Below, piece after piece: positions 44,191 to 53,909 of a stretch of DNA of 64,000 bases. The stretch comes from Sulfurospirillum cavolei (lineage in GTDB: Bacteria; Campylobacterota; Campylobacteria; Campylobacterales; Sulfurospirillaceae). The stretch lies in NCBI RefSeq assembly GCF_000813325.1, contig NZ_BBQE01000004.1; one strand, written 5' to 3'. The notes beneath the pieces are model-generated. The model ran no database searches. It worked only from the letters and a program-made list of their open reading frames with translations, and was not told where the DNA came from. The translations under genes and the position numbers were made by a program. Within the stretch, counting starts at the first letter, position 1. Each line of letters begins with the position of its first letter.

Positions 44191-44808
44191 ATGTTTAGCC
44201 CTTATTCATCGCATCGATTTCAAAACAAAGCCGCCTTCGCGCTTACCCTTGGCTTGCTAGCCTCATGCCTCTTTTGGAGCGGATGTGCAACGCGTCCTCA
44301 TACGCCACCGCTTCCAAGCGTTGCTTCGGTCGATTTGGAACGCTACGCGGGAGAATGGATCGAAATAGCGCGTTATGAAAACCGTTTTGAAAAAGGGTGC
44401 GTCGGAGCGACCGCACAGTACCGCGTAGAAGCCGCCAGCGTATCGGTACTCAATCAATGTTACGATGCGAAAGGCGAACGCATCGGCGAAGCTAAAGGAG
44501 AAGCAAAAATGGTAGAAGGGAGCAATAACAGTCGCCTAAAAGTGAGCTTTTTTTGGCCTTTTTACGGTGATTATTGGATCGTTATGCTCGATAAAGAGTA
44601 TCGCTATAGCGTCGTGGGCGAGCCTACAAGACGCTATTTGTGGATACTCTCTCGAACCGCGACGCTTTCCTCGCACGATAAGCAAACGATTTTGGCGTAT
44701 CTGCCGACGATCGGTTACGATCCCGATCAACTTTATTGGACGAAACCGATCGATTTAGCGCAATCGGTTGTTGACAAATCGCACGCTCAAGAAAACCAAA
44801 ATCGATAA
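44191..44808 (+). CDS. blc: Outer-membrane lipocalin (Blc-like)
   Basis: A 205-residue lipoprotein with a lipobox (FWSGC, Cys about residue 32). The lipocalin signature DLERYAGEWIEIARYENRFEKGC follows, then the TDY-like strand (IVMLDKEYRYSVV) and YLWILSR. Blc proteins bind fatty acids or lysophospholipids in the envelope. Its 3' end overlaps the convergent permease gene by 54 nt, a long convergent overlap. Confidence 0.88.
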   Translation: MFSPYSSHRFQNKAAFALTLGLLASCLFWSGCATRPHTPPLPSVASVDLERYAGEWIEIARYENRFEKGCVGATAQYRVEAASVSVLNQCYDAKGERIGEAKGEAKMVEGSNNSRLKVSFFWPFYGDYWIVMLDKEYRYSVVGEPTRRYLWILSRTATLSSHDKQTILAYLPTIGYDPDQLYWTKPIDLAQSVVDKSHAQENQNR

Positions 44809-45525
44809 AATGATCATCACGCCGGCAACCGGAGCGGAATAACTGAGTCCAAAACTCGTAAAACGATCGTAAATCAAAACGGGCGCGGTCATCGGATGGT
44901 AAACCAAAATCACCACGGCACCGAACTCTCCGAGTCCTCTCCCCCACATCATCAAACAGCCGTTAACAATGTCTTTTTTCGCATTGGGCAGAGAGATCGC
45001 AAAAAAGACTTTCAAAGGCGTTGCCCCAAGCGTACGCGCAACTTTTTCGAGCTTAACGTCCACTTTTTTAAACCCCTCTTTCGCCCCGTTAATCAAAAAC
45101 GTGGAAGAGAGGAACATCATCGCGATCATAATACCCGTTTCCGTACCGATAAAATGAATCCCCAAAGCGTTGAAAAAATCGCCCCATAAACCGCTTCCAA
45201 ATGCCACAAGCAATGCAATTCCCGCCGCGGTATGCGGAATCATAATCGGAATATCGATCAAGGTTTCTAAAAACGAACGCCCGAAAAAAGTGTGTCGCGC
45301 GATCAGATACGCCAAAGGCAGTCCGGTCAGTAACGCGAAGAGAGTCGAGAAAAAAGAGACTTTCATCGTCAGCCATACCGAAGCCGCGACATCGGCTTCT
45401 TGAATCGTCTTTAAAAGCGTTTTAACGTCGTTTCCGATCAGCATCTTAAACAAAGGAACGGTTAAAAACAGCAACATCACAAGCCCTAACAGTGCTAAGA
45501 ACGTCGTAAACCAGTAGCGTCTCAT
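44755..45525 (-). CDS. Tungstate/molybdate ABC transporter permease
   Basis: A 256-residue inner-membrane permease of the ModB/WtpB type with about six helices and the EAA loop (GATPLKVFFAISLPNAKKDIVNG). The ATG at 45525 overlaps the ATPase stop as ATGA; a GTG 9 nt upstream is the only alternative. Last gene of the transporter operon. Confidence 0.88.
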   Translation of the reverse strand: MRRYWFTTFLALLGLVMLLFLTVPLFKMLIGNDVKTLLKTIQEADVAASVWLTMKVSFFSTLFALLTGLPLAYLIARHTFFGRSFLETLIDIPIMIPHTAAGIALLVAFGSGLWGDFFNALGIHFIGTETGIMIAMMFLSSTFLINGAKEGFKKVDVKLEKVARTLGATPLKVFFAISLPNAKKDIVNGCLMMWGRGLGEFGAVVILVYHPMTAPVLIYDRFTSFGLSYSAPVAGVMIILSILVFLSVRFVNNRLR

Positions 45526-46505
45526 AAGTAACACACATCCTTTCGATTAAATCCGATATACATCGCTTCTCCCCGATGAATCGAACACCCTTCGTGTTCG
45601 CGTTTGATCATTTTGACGAAAAATTGCTCTTCACCCACCGTAATAAACAATTTAAAATGATCCACGATACCCATACATTCGTCCAGAGTTCCGCTAAAAC
45701 GATAATCACATGTCAACGTATCTTCTTTGGAAACCATAATGTCGTTCGGATCGATCGAAAAAAGTTTGGTCGCGTCTTCATCGATAAGTGCCGTCGAAAA
45801 AATATTTTTAAAGCCTAAAAATTCGGCAACTTTTAACGATTTCGGATGGGAAAGCACTTCGTTGGCGGAGCCGACTTGTTGGACACATCCGTCCATCACG
45901 ATAGCGATACGATCCGCCAAATAGGACGCTTCTCGAAAATTGTGCGTGACATGTAGCGTGGTTAAGCTGTAACGGCGATGCACGTCTTTGAGAAATTTCA
46001 TAATGGCGTTTCGAAACGTCGGGTCGATCGCACTGAGCGGTTCGTCTAGCAGTAAGATTTTGGGGCGCGCATAGATCGCTCTGGCAATGGCGATGCGTTG
46101 TTTTTCGCCGCCGGAAAGGTTGTCGATGCGACGTTCTAGCAATTTTTCCAAACCTAAAAATTCAACCAAGTCTTCAAACAAGCTCTCGGCGTCTTCGATC
46201 ATTTTATAACGTCCGGCAAAACGGATATTTTCGCGTACGCTTAAATTGGGGAAAAGCGCAAAGTCTTGGTAGACAAATCCGATCGAACGCTCTTCGGGAG
46301 CTTTGTGCATGATCTCTTCGTTATTAAAGATCAGCTTACCGCCGACGTGGTGTAAGCCGGCGATCGATTCTAAAATGACCGTTTTCCCCGCACCCGAATG
46401 CCCCAAAATCACAAAGTATTCACCCTCGCCGACGTCGAAGCTAATGTCTTTTAAATCGAACGCCCCTACTTTACATGTAAGGGCTTGCAAGGAGAGATAA
46501 CTCAT
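45522..46505 (-). CDS. Tungstate/molybdate ABC transporter ATPase
   Basis: A 327-residue ATPase with Walker A GHSGAGKT near residue 35, signature LSGGEKQR near 129, Walker B ILLLDEPLSAID near 150, and a C-terminal region of about 90 residues like the TOBE part of ModC/WtpC. Both ends overlap neighbours by 4 nt, showing translational coupling. Confidence 0.9.
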   Translation of the reverse strand: MSYLSLQALTCKVGAFDLKDISFDVGEGEYFVILGHSGAGKTVILESIAGLHHVGGKLIFNNEEIMHKAPEERSIGFVYQDFALFPNLSVRENIRFAGRYKMIEDAESLFEDLVEFLGLEKLLERRIDNLSGGEKQRIAIARAIYARPKILLLDEPLSAIDPTFRNAIMKFLKDVHRRYSLTTLHVTHNFREASYLADRIAIVMDGCVQQVGSANEVLSHPKSLKVAEFLGFKNIFSTALIDEDATKLFSIDPNDIMVSKEDTLTCDYRFSGTLDECMGIVDHFKLFITVGEEQFFVKMIKREHEGCSIHRGEAMYIGFNRKDVCYL

Positions 46506-47452
46506 TTTTTTCCTAAAATAGAGGCATCACCCGTGATAATCGGCGGATTCATCGCATCTTGACCGTTTTTCTTCATGATCGCCTGTCCCTCAGGACTCAA
46601 AATAAAGTTGACAAATGCCACCGCACCCGCTTTATTGGCAGGAGATTTAGCGTTTTCAAAAATACTCAAACCGTACACCATCGGCGCACCGACTTGCTTC
46701 TCGACTTCGCCCGGCTTTTTACCGTCGATATTAAACGATACTTCGGAATAGACGTTATCGTATTTAGCGCTTTTGAGCGAAATAGCTTCTGGGAGCGTAA
46801 CGTATTTGAGGTGATGTTGATCGGCTACGGATTTATAAATAAACAAATAGTCGTATTGCCCTGCTTCCAAAAGACCTAAAAGATCGGTCTCTTTCGGTCG
46901 AACGACGACTTTTTTAGGGTTTTCTTCTCCGACTTCGTAATGGTCGCCGTAATTAAAAAGCGCTTGATACAAACCGGGTTTGACATAGTATTTTTCCGCC
47001 AACATCGTTACCAACATCGAGCGATAGCCGCATGGATCGAGATTAGGGTTTGAATGCCCTACGACAACGCCCTCTTTCATAAAAATATCCGTCCAGTTCT
47101 TCTCGTTAATCTCTTTGGCGAATTTTGATTTGTCGGTATAGGCTAAAACCATTTCATTGGTCGCAAACTGCGCGTTAAATTTGGCATTATTAGGAATCAA
47201 CATCGCATCGATCACTTGATAGTCGGCACTGCCCATAACGTCCGCTGCACGTCCAAGATCGGTTACTTTACGCGCTGCGGCGATACTGCCGCTGGGTTCT
47301 CTTTGCACGTCATACTGCGGGTATTTTTCTTCAAACACTTTTTCGATCTCCGCAAACGGCACCGAAAGGCTTCCGGCATGTAAAACGACGATAGGCTCTT
47401 TTGCCAACAAAAACGACGCCGCTAAGGCACTGAGTAACCATATTTTTTTCAT
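46502..47452 (-). CDS. WtpA-like tungstate/molybdate-binding protein
   Basis: A 316-residue periplasmic protein with a signal peptide (cleavage near residue 17). LHAGSLSVPFAEIEKVFE, PSGSIAAARKVTDLGRAADV and the NPNLDPCGYRS region match the WtpA/ModA-like family, which binds oxyanions with high affinity. Tungstate is likely given the AOR locus, but molybdate cannot be excluded. ATG 47452 is preceded by AGGAGT. A 19-bp inverted repeat lies 18 nt upstream. Confidence 0.85.
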   Translation of the reverse strand: MKKIWLLSALAASFLLAKEPIVVLHAGSLSVPFAEIEKVFEEKYPQYDVQREPSGSIAAARKVTDLGRAADVMGSADYQVIDAMLIPNNAKFNAQFATNEMVLAYTDKSKFAKEINEKNWTDIFMKEGVVVGHSNPNLDPCGYRSMLVTMLAEKYYVKPGLYQALFNYGDHYEVGEENPKKVVVRPKETDLLGLLEAGQYDYLFIYKSVADQHHLKYVTLPEAISLKSAKYDNVYSEVSFNIDGKKPGEVEKQVGAPMVYGLSIFENAKSPANKAGAVAFVNFILSPEGQAIMKKNGQDAMNPPIITGDASILGKK

Positions 47453-47469
47453 ATACAACTCCTTTTAAA

Positions 47470-47488
47470 ATATGTATTTTTTGCATAA
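47470..47488. promoter_or_regulatory. Candidate Mo/W operator 1 (transporter operon)
   Basis: ATATGT-N7-GCATAA, upstream of the wtpA-like gene. It is one of four sites sharing a TATGC/T-N7-GCATA core with identical 7-nt spacing, all before Mo/W genes. Confidence 0.6.
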
Positions 47489-47587
47489 TCACACTGCGCG
47501 AGGGGCTTCAAATGAAGCGCGCGCTCACACGAGGCGTATCGGAAAATCTTACCCTATTTGTATAGCGACAAAATAGCCGATACTGTT

Positions 47588-48325
47588 TTAATCTTTAAAT
47601 TCTTTTTTATTTCTCGGTCTTAAGAATAACTCTTTAAAGCGTTCGTTTGCATAATTTTCGATGTCCGCTTGGAGTTTGCGGTAGTTGTCCATATACTCTT
47701 TGGCAACGAGGGTGAGTTTCGTACCCGCGTCTTCTCCGCCGCCTTGTTTGGTTTCAACCATCACGTCGTTAATGTTTTTCTGTAAAATCTTAATATGCGT
47801 CCATGCTTTTTTATAGTTCATACCGATTTTTTCGGATGCCTTGGCGATAGAGCCCTCTTGCTCGATCAGCTCTAAAATCTCGGTCTTCCCTTTGCCGAAA
47901 AGCAACTCTCCCTCGGCGTTTTCGATCCACGTTTTGGTTTTAACGTAAAGCCTCGGACGCTTTTTTTCGGTAAAACATCCCAAAGAACAATACGTCACGT
48001 CGATATTTTTTTCTTTGAGCGTTCCTCGAATTTTCTTCAACCCGATACCCGAAGCCTGCGCGCGTGCGGCCTGACATGTCACGCGATTTTTATCGTCTAA
48101 AAGCGGCGTCAAACGGTTGAGTGCTTCAACGTCGAATACGCCGCCTTCAATCTTACCGAACTGTCCGAGTTCGCAACGATCGATGCGTATTTCAAGTGCT
48201 TTGGCGGCATCACCGACTTCGCGGATCGGACATTTTAACTTGGCGGCGATTTTATACGCATCGGAGCAATCGAGCTTGCCGTGTTCGTTCAAATACTGCC
48301 GAATTAACGCTTCCATTTCGTTCAT
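47588..48325 (-). CDS. ModE-like molybdenum/tungsten-responsive regulator
   Basis: A 245-residue protein. The C-terminal part (about residues 140-215) is a ModE-type winged helix (LFGKGKTEILELIEQEGSI; GMNYKKAWTHIKIL; ETKQGGGEDAGTKLT). There are no molbindin (TOBE) domains. The N-terminal 130 residues form a different helical module with five cysteines, two of them in YCSLGCF, that might sense metal or redox state. Its place next to fdhD and upstream of transport genes mirrors Campylobacter, where a similar protein controls Mo and W transporters. It starts 2 nt after fdhD. Confidence 0.82.
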   Translation of the reverse strand: MNEMEALIRQYLNEHGKLDCSDAYKIAAKLKCPIREVGDAAKALEIRIDRCELGQFGKIEGGVFDVEALNRLTPLLDDKNRVTCQAARAQASGIGLKKIRGTLKEKNIDVTYCSLGCFTEKKRPRLYVKTKTWIENAEGELLFGKGKTEILELIEQEGSIAKASEKIGMNYKKAWTHIKILQKNINDVMVETKQGGGEDAGTKLTLVAKEYMDNYRKLQADIENYANERFKELFLRPRNKKEFKD

Positions 48326-48327
48326 GC

Positions 48328-49119
48328 TTATGCCTCCTCCATCACGATACGGTGTGCATGGCGGTAAACGTTCATCGTATCGCCGCGTACGAAACCGATT
48401 AAGGTGAGTCCGAATTTTTCGGCAATCATCAACCCCAAACAGGTCGATGCGGTACGTGATGCTAAGATAGGAATTTGATGCATGACCGCTTTTGCCACCA
48501 TTTCCGAAGAGAGTCTGCCGCTAACCATTAAAAAAGCATTGCGCGTATCCACGCCCGCCATCACGGCTTTACCGACGACTTTATCGATCGTGTTGTGTTG
48601 GGCGATGTCTTCGCCGATAAAATAGGTCTTTTCATCGGTAAAAAGCTTTGCCGTATGCACGCAACCCGTTTGCTCGTACAACGGACATTCGGTGTAAAAT
48701 CGGCTCATTTCGTAACTCAATTTTTGCGCGCTCAGGCAAAAATCGCTTTTAATCACTTTAGCTTCGATGGCTTCGGGATCGATATTGGCGGTCATACTTT
48801 TACCGCATCCGCTAATGACCACGCCTTCGGCATTGAGCTTTTGAATGTTCGCCTCATTGACTTTGGCTTCGATACGAACTTGCATACCGTCGTTTAGAAG
48901 TTTGAGCGAAAGGACGTCGCTAAATTTTTCGATAATGTTTTCGCTCATCAAATAACCGATTGCCAACGCTTCTTGATCGACGGGCGTTGCCATCAGTGCA
49001 CCTACGCGCTTTTCATTGACGAAAAGTTCCAGTTTAATTTCCCGCACCAACGTATCGTCTCGCTCAAAGACCTCTTTGCCTTTGATTTTGGTAATTTTGG
49101 TTGAAAAAATCGGTTCCAT
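48328..49119 (-). CDS. fdhD: Formate dehydrogenase sulfurtransferase FdhD
   Basis: A 263-residue FdhD that activates the formate dehydrogenase cofactor by sulfur transfer from a cysteine desulfurase. TGCVHTAKLF, GEDIAQHNTIDKVVGKA and SGRLSSEMVAKA are conserved. The usual mobile-loop CxxC is reduced here to a single cysteine (SGCGKS). AAGGAAGGG precedes the ATG. A 19-bp inverted repeat lies 12 nt upstream. Confidence 0.92.
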   Translation of the reverse strand: MEPIFSTKITKIKGKEVFERDDTLVREIKLELFVNEKRVGALMATPVDQEALAIGYLMSENIIEKFSDVLSLKLLNDGMQVRIEAKVNEANIQKLNAEGVVISGCGKSMTANIDPEAIEAKVIKSDFCLSAQKLSYEMSRFYTECPLYEQTGCVHTAKLFTDEKTYFIGEDIAQHNTIDKVVGKAVMAGVDTRNAFLMVSGRLSSEMVAKAVMHQIPILASRTASTCLGLMIAEKFGLTLIGFVRGDTMNVYRHAHRIVMEEA

Positions 49120-49131
49120 ACCCTTCCTTCG

Positions 49132-49150
49132 TTATGCGTTTAGCGCATAT
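49132..49150. promoter_or_regulatory. Candidate Mo/W operator 2 (fdhD-modE unit)
   Basis: TTATGC-N7-GCATAT, with the same 7-nt spacing as the sites at 47470, 54906 and 58202. It lies between the fdh terminator and the fdhD start, so the regulator would control its own unit. Confidence 0.6.
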
Positions 49151-49158
49151 TTATCGTC

Positions 49159-49196
49159 AAAAAAAGTGTAGCGTACGAAGCTTATTCGTACGCTAC
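49159..49196 (-). terminator. Strong terminator of the fdh operon
   Basis: On the minus strand GTAGCGTACGAA and TTCGTACGCTAC pair over 12 bp with a 5-nt loop, followed by CAC and seven T residues. It lies 15 nt past the fdhC stop. Confidence 0.9.
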
Positions 49197-49210
49197 ATGT
49201 GAGAATTTAT

Positions 49211-50110
49211 TTAAAATTTCCCCTGATCTTTCAGCTTTTTATACCACGTGCTGTGGAGGATTTTCACTTCCTCTTCTTCCACGTAACCCGTGATAATACT
49301 TTGCACCGCACCTTTAATGGCAAACATTGACATGTAAACATGTGTAATAAAGAGCGCAACGACCGCAAAGCCCATAACGTTATGGATAATCGCGGCGGCA
49401 CGTAACATGTCGATTTGACTCATGCCCGTTACATTATGGAGCATTTCCATTTTAAAGTCAAGAAAAAACATAAATGCACCGCTTAAAATCATCGTAATGC
49501 CGCCAAGGATTGCTACCCAGTACCACATCTTTTGACCGGCGTTAAATTTTCCCGCAAGGATCGGTTTTTTCTCTTTGGAGAGGTAACCTCCTAGTATCAT
49601 AAACCATTTAACGTCATCGAGGTTAAAAAGAGCTTCTTTGAGCCACATCAATGCCATCGGAATGACGACGATCGTAAAAGGAACCGTAAAGAGTCCGTGT
49701 AAATTTTTACAGAATCTCACGAACATTCCTCCACCGAAGAAGTCGCCGAAAACGATCACAAATCCCGTCGGGACGATGACGATAAAGCTAATCGCCGCGA
49801 TTTGGTGGATAATACGGTTGTACAGATTAAAGGCGTAGTATTTCTTTTCACTGTGAGGAAACACTTTAGGCCCTATAATCTTATAATGAAGGAAAAAAGC
49901 TCCCGGTACGCCGATTAAGACGCCTAAGAATATCCATGCAAAGTAGTGATGTTGGAGCATGGTAAACAAGGGCCCTAATTTCAAGCTCTCTTCTTGTCCG
50001 TATCCTAAGATATTTTGTATGCGCATTTCACCCCATATTTGGCTATCGACGGCAAATGCCGCCGATGCCAACGCTAGGGTCGCAATGAACATGTAAAGGT
50101 ATTTTTTCAT
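49211..50110 (-). CDS. fdhC: Formate dehydrogenase cytochrome b subunit FdhC
   Basis: A 299-residue membrane anchor with a cleavable N-terminal signal (to about residue 20) and four main helices. Haem-ligand histidines are visible in RIIHQIAA, KNLHGLF, IIHNVMG and ITHVYMS. It passes electrons from FdhB to menaquinone. The ATG at 50110 follows AGGAG; an in-frame ATG 15 nt upstream is less likely. Confidence 0.92.
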   Translation of the reverse strand: MKKYLYMFIATLALASAAFAVDSQIWGEMRIQNILGYGQEESLKLGPLFTMLQHHYFAWIFLGVLIGVPGAFFLHYKIIGPKVFPHSEKKYYAFNLYNRIIHQIAAISFIVIVPTGFVIVFGDFFGGGMFVRFCKNLHGLFTVPFTIVVIPMALMWLKEALFNLDDVKWFMILGGYLSKEKKPILAGKFNAGQKMWYWVAILGGITMILSGAFMFFLDFKMEMLHNVTGMSQIDMLRAAAIIHNVMGFAVVALFITHVYMSMFAIKGAVQSIITGYVEEEEVKILHSTWYKKLKDQGKF

Positions 50111-50121
50111 TGCGGCTCCTT

Positions 50122-50724
50122 TCATTGGTTTTTATACGCCTTATCCCATACCAACGGATTGCTTGCGCCTTTTGCGCGGGAGGAGACACGGGCTCGGATA
50201 ATGGCAGAGACCGATTCGGAGTCTCCGACCAAGAGTGCTTTGGTGGAACACATCGCCGCACACACGGGTACTTTTCCCTCGGCGATTCTGTTTTGACCGT
50301 AAAGATGTCGCTCTTTTTCGGAGTTTGTCTCTAAAGGTCCTCCGGCACACATGGTACATTTATCCATCGCTCCTTTAGCCCCGAAAATCCCTTCACGCGG
50401 AAATTGCGGTGCGCCGAAAGGACATGCGTACAAGCAGTAGCCGCAACCGATACATTTTTCTTTATCGTGTAAAACGATGCCGTCTTCACGAATGTAGAAA
50501 CAATCGACCGGACAGACTTGCTCACACGGAGCGTCGGTACAGTGCATGCAGGCAATGGAGGTTGAAAACTCTTTTCCGGGAATGCCCTCATTGATCGTAA
50601 TCACTTTTCGTCTTGCAATCCCTACGGGCAGCTCATGCGCTTCCGCGCACGCTACCGAACATCCGTCGCACTCGATACATCGGTGCTCATCACAGTAAAA
50701 TTTCATTCTTGCGTATTCCATCAT
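50122..50724 (-). CDS. fdhB: Formate dehydrogenase iron-sulfur subunit FdhB
   Basis: A 200-residue ferredoxin-like subunit with four cluster motifs: CIECDGCSVAC, CMHCTDAPCEQVC, CIGCGYCLYAC and the split CTMC...CAAMC. It relays electrons from FdhA to FdhC at the periplasmic face. The start is 7 nt after fdhA; an ATG at 50706 is also possible. Confidence 0.93.
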   Translation of the reverse strand: MMEYARMKFYCDEHRCIECDGCSVACAEAHELPVGIARRKVITINEGIPGKEFSTSIACMHCTDAPCEQVCPVDCFYIREDGIVLHDKEKCIGCGYCLYACPFGAPQFPREGIFGAKGAMDKCTMCAGGPLETNSEKERHLYGQNRIAEGKVPVCAAMCSTKALLVGDSESVSAIIRARVSSRAKGASNPLVWDKAYKNQ

Positions 50725-50731
50725 CCACCCC

Positions 50732-53590
50732 CTACGCTTTCTCTATGCGACACAAGCCGCCTTTAGTCTCAGGAATCTGAGTGATGATGTCGTAACCGTA
50801 GTTGGTAACGGTGTTAACACTCTCACCGCTTGCATACGGTTTCGTTCCTGCCGGGAAATTGCCCGTTCGATCCGTACCTTGAAAGTAACCCGCAAAGTGA
50901 AACGGCATAAAGACCATATCCGGAAGCACGCTGTACGAGTACTTCGCTTTGACTTTAATCTTCGTACCCTCAGGAGAGTGTACCCACATCATCGTACCGT
51001 TTTTAATACCGTGTTTCAACGCTAAATCCGGATGGATATGGCAAAACATCTCAGGCGTTAACGCCGCAATATACTTCGACGCACGGTTCTCAATACCCGC
51101 ACCGTTCATGGTTACCAAACGTCCCGTGACCATATTGATCGGGAACTCTTTCGCGTAGTCTTGCGCGCTTTGGACGGAGATATACTTCGTCATAACGCGG
51201 AAGTGGTTCGCTTTGTCCGGATAAGCCGGATATTTGGCGACTAAGTCGGTACGCGGAGAGTGTAGAGGCTCTCGGTGCATCGGAATGTGATCCGGGAAGT
51301 TCCAAACGATCGCTCTGGCTTTGGCATTACCGTAAGGGCAAACGCCGGCTTCTAAAGCTTTTTGAACCAAAATACCGCTGTTATCGACTTTCCAGTTTGC
51401 ACCGCATGCCGCTTTTTCTTCTTCGCTTAGCGTAATACCGAGCACTTTTTCGATATTTTCTTTCGTGATTTCAGGGTATCCCGTTTCGATTTTAGAACCT
51501 TTCGGGAAAGAGCCTTTCTCAGCCAAGAGGTTTACGCCGTCTTTTTCCAAACCAAAGTTATTTCGAAAGCCCATACCGCCCTCGGATACGGGAATACTCG
51601 TATCGTAAAGGTTTGGTGAACCGCCGTGCGTTTTCGTCCAACACGGCCATGGAAGTCCGTAAAATTCGCCTTTCATCGGTCCCATTCCCGCACCCGTTAC
51701 TTCATCGAACATATGCCAGTTGTCGGTATGCTTTTTCACGCGCTCCGCCGTCCAGCCTGTTAAGCCGATGGTTTTGATGATACGTGCGATTTCGTTGGTC
51801 GCATCTTCCGGCCACGTAAAGTTCGTTTTACCCGGAATCGTCTCAAGTTTTCCGTCTTTCGTCTCTTGCATCAACATACCTTTGGTATATTGCTCATAAA
51901 AACCTAAACGCTTGGCGAGTTCAAACATAATCTCTTGATCGGGCTTGCTCTCATACATCGGCTCGACGACTTTGTATCGCCATTGCGCACTTCGGTTGGT
52001 TGCAACGACTAAGCCGCTCGTTTCAAATTGCGTTGCCGCAGGAAGAATAAAGACATTGTCTTTTTTGTCGGTCAAAATTGCCGCTTCATTCACGAACGGA
52101 TCGGCAAGTACGAGCATATCGAGGTTGTCAAGGCCTTCTTTGATTTTGGCTTGTTGCGCAACAGAGGTAATACCGTTTCCGAAAACCAAAAGTGCTTTCA
52201 GCGGTGTTCCCGCATTTTCTATTTTTTCGTCGGATTTAACGTTTTGCACGCCCGCCCACCATCGTGCGAGTGAAAAACCGTTTTTCTCCATCCACGACGC
52301 ATCTTTAAACTGCTTAACGAGATAATCGTAATCGACGCCCCACGACTTGGCAAAATATTTCCATGAACCTGCCGCCAAACCGTAATATCCCGGAAGCGAA
52401 TCGGCAAGACAACCCATATCGGTTGCGCCTTGAACGTTATCGTGACCTCGAAGAATGTTCGTACCGCCGCCGGCACGTCCCATATTTCCGAGTGCCAACT
52501 GAAGAATCGGAGCCATACGGGTATTAGACGTTCCGATCGTATGTTGCGTCAATCCCATCGCCCAAATCAACGTTCCCGGACGATTTTTTGCGTAAAGCGT
52601 CGTAATTTGAATCAACGTATCCGCAGGAACGCCCGTAACATCGGCAACGACTTCCGGCGTCCATTTTGCCGCTTCTTCTCTGATTTTATCCATACCGAAA
52701 ACGCGTGCATCGACGTATTCTTTATCGTCCCAACCGTTTTTGAAAATAATGTTCAACATACCGTACATAAACGGAATATCCGTACCGGGACGAATTTGTG
52801 CGTAAAGATCCGCTTTCGCCGCCGTTTTCGTAAAACGAGGATCAATAACGATCAGTTTAGAGTTGTTTAACTCCTGCGCTTTTAAAAAGTGTTGAAAACC
52901 GACAGGGTGGTTGACCGCAGGGTTTGCACCGAAAATGATAATGGCCTTTGACTTTTGAATATCTCCAAGAGAATTCGTCATCGCACCGTATCCAAATGTA
53001 TTCGCCACACCGGCGACTGTGGAAGAGTGTCAGATTCTTGCTTGGTGATCGGTATTGTTCGTGCCGAAAAATGCCGCAAACTTTCTAAAGTAATAGGCTT
53101 GCTCGTTACTCATTTTTGCCGAGCCTAAAAACTGAACCGCATCGGCTCCGTCTTTACTTTTAAGCTCTTTAAGTTTGTTTGCAATGCGGTTAAGCGCATC
53201 TTCCCAACTTAAGCGTTTCCATTGGCCGTTTTCTTTGACCATCGGATATTTCAAACGAACTTCCGATCTGACCATATCGATCATATCGGCACCTTTACAG
53301 CAGTGTCCGCCGAGGCTGATCGGGTGATCTTGAGCAACTTCTTGACGCACCCATACGCCGTTTTGAACTTCTGCGATTACGCCGCATCCTACCGAACAGG
53401 ACGTACAGATCGTTTTTACTTTTTTACTTCCCGGAAACGGATTTTTGACTTCTTCTTCCGTTGCCGCTCTGGTGACGTTTTCTCCGGCGAAGCTTGAAGT
53501 TGCGCCAAATGTACCGGCAATTGCCGCCATTTTGAGGAAACTTCTTCTACCGACGGTCGTACTTAGAGCACGTTGCGTCTCACTCTTCAT
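50732..53590 (-). CDS. fdhA: Formate dehydrogenase catalytic subunit FdhA, selenocysteine protein
   Basis: A 952-residue periplasmic Mo/W-bis-pterin enzyme oxidising formate to CO2. It has a Tat signal (GRRSFLKMA), a [4Fe-4S] motif CTSCSVGC near residues 61-68, and an in-frame TGA (minus strand, 53032-53030, residue 187) in the context DHQARI-U-HSSTVAG, the usual place of active-site selenocysteine. The frame continues to 50732 with typical FdhA sequence (FGYGAMTNSLGDI). A SECIS-like hairpin follows the TGA. Naive gene calling splits it in two at 53008/53030. Confidence 0.95.
53005..53022 (-). promoter_or_regulatory. SECIS-like hairpin for selenocysteine insertion in fdhA
   Basis: Just 3' of the UGA on the minus strand, CCACA pairs with UGUGG over an 8-nt loop (GUCGCCGG). 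Distance and size fit a bacterial SECIS bound by SelB. Confidence 0.6.
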
Positions 53591-53607
53591 TACGCTATCC
53601 TCCTGTC

Positions 53608-53805
53608 TTAACGGGCAGATTTATAATAATCTTCCCATGCTTGTGTTTTTTTGTACGTCACTTCTTTTTTCTTTGAGTGGCCTACAATAACGCCGTTTGT
53701 ACCTTTTGAAGCGGAAGAACTTGCTTGCAGTGTTGCAATACCAAGCGTGCTAACGGCACCGGCAAGTGCGGCTTTTTTCACAAAACCGCGTCGACTTTCG
53801 TTCAT
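53608..53805 (-). CDS. Small Tat-signal protein of the fdh operon
   Basis: A 65-residue protein beginning with a twin-arginine motif (ESRRGFVKKAAL) and hydrophobic stretch, then a short Lys-rich mature part ending EDYYKSAR. The ATG at 53805 has GGAGGT upstream. A protein of this kind occupies the same place in Campylobacter fdh operons; it may help assembly or export of FdhA. Confidence 0.75.
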   Translation of the reverse strand: MNESRRGFVKKAALAGAVSTLGIATLQASSSASKGTNGVIVGHSKKKEVTYKKTQAWEDYYKSAR

Positions 53806-53909
53806 AGAATACCTCCTTTGGTGGGGTTCATCTCTTTGACATGTTAACGTTACATGTAAGAGATTGCTCAAAAAAACCGACGTTTTCTTGAGCCATCCCT
53901 TCAGGATCG

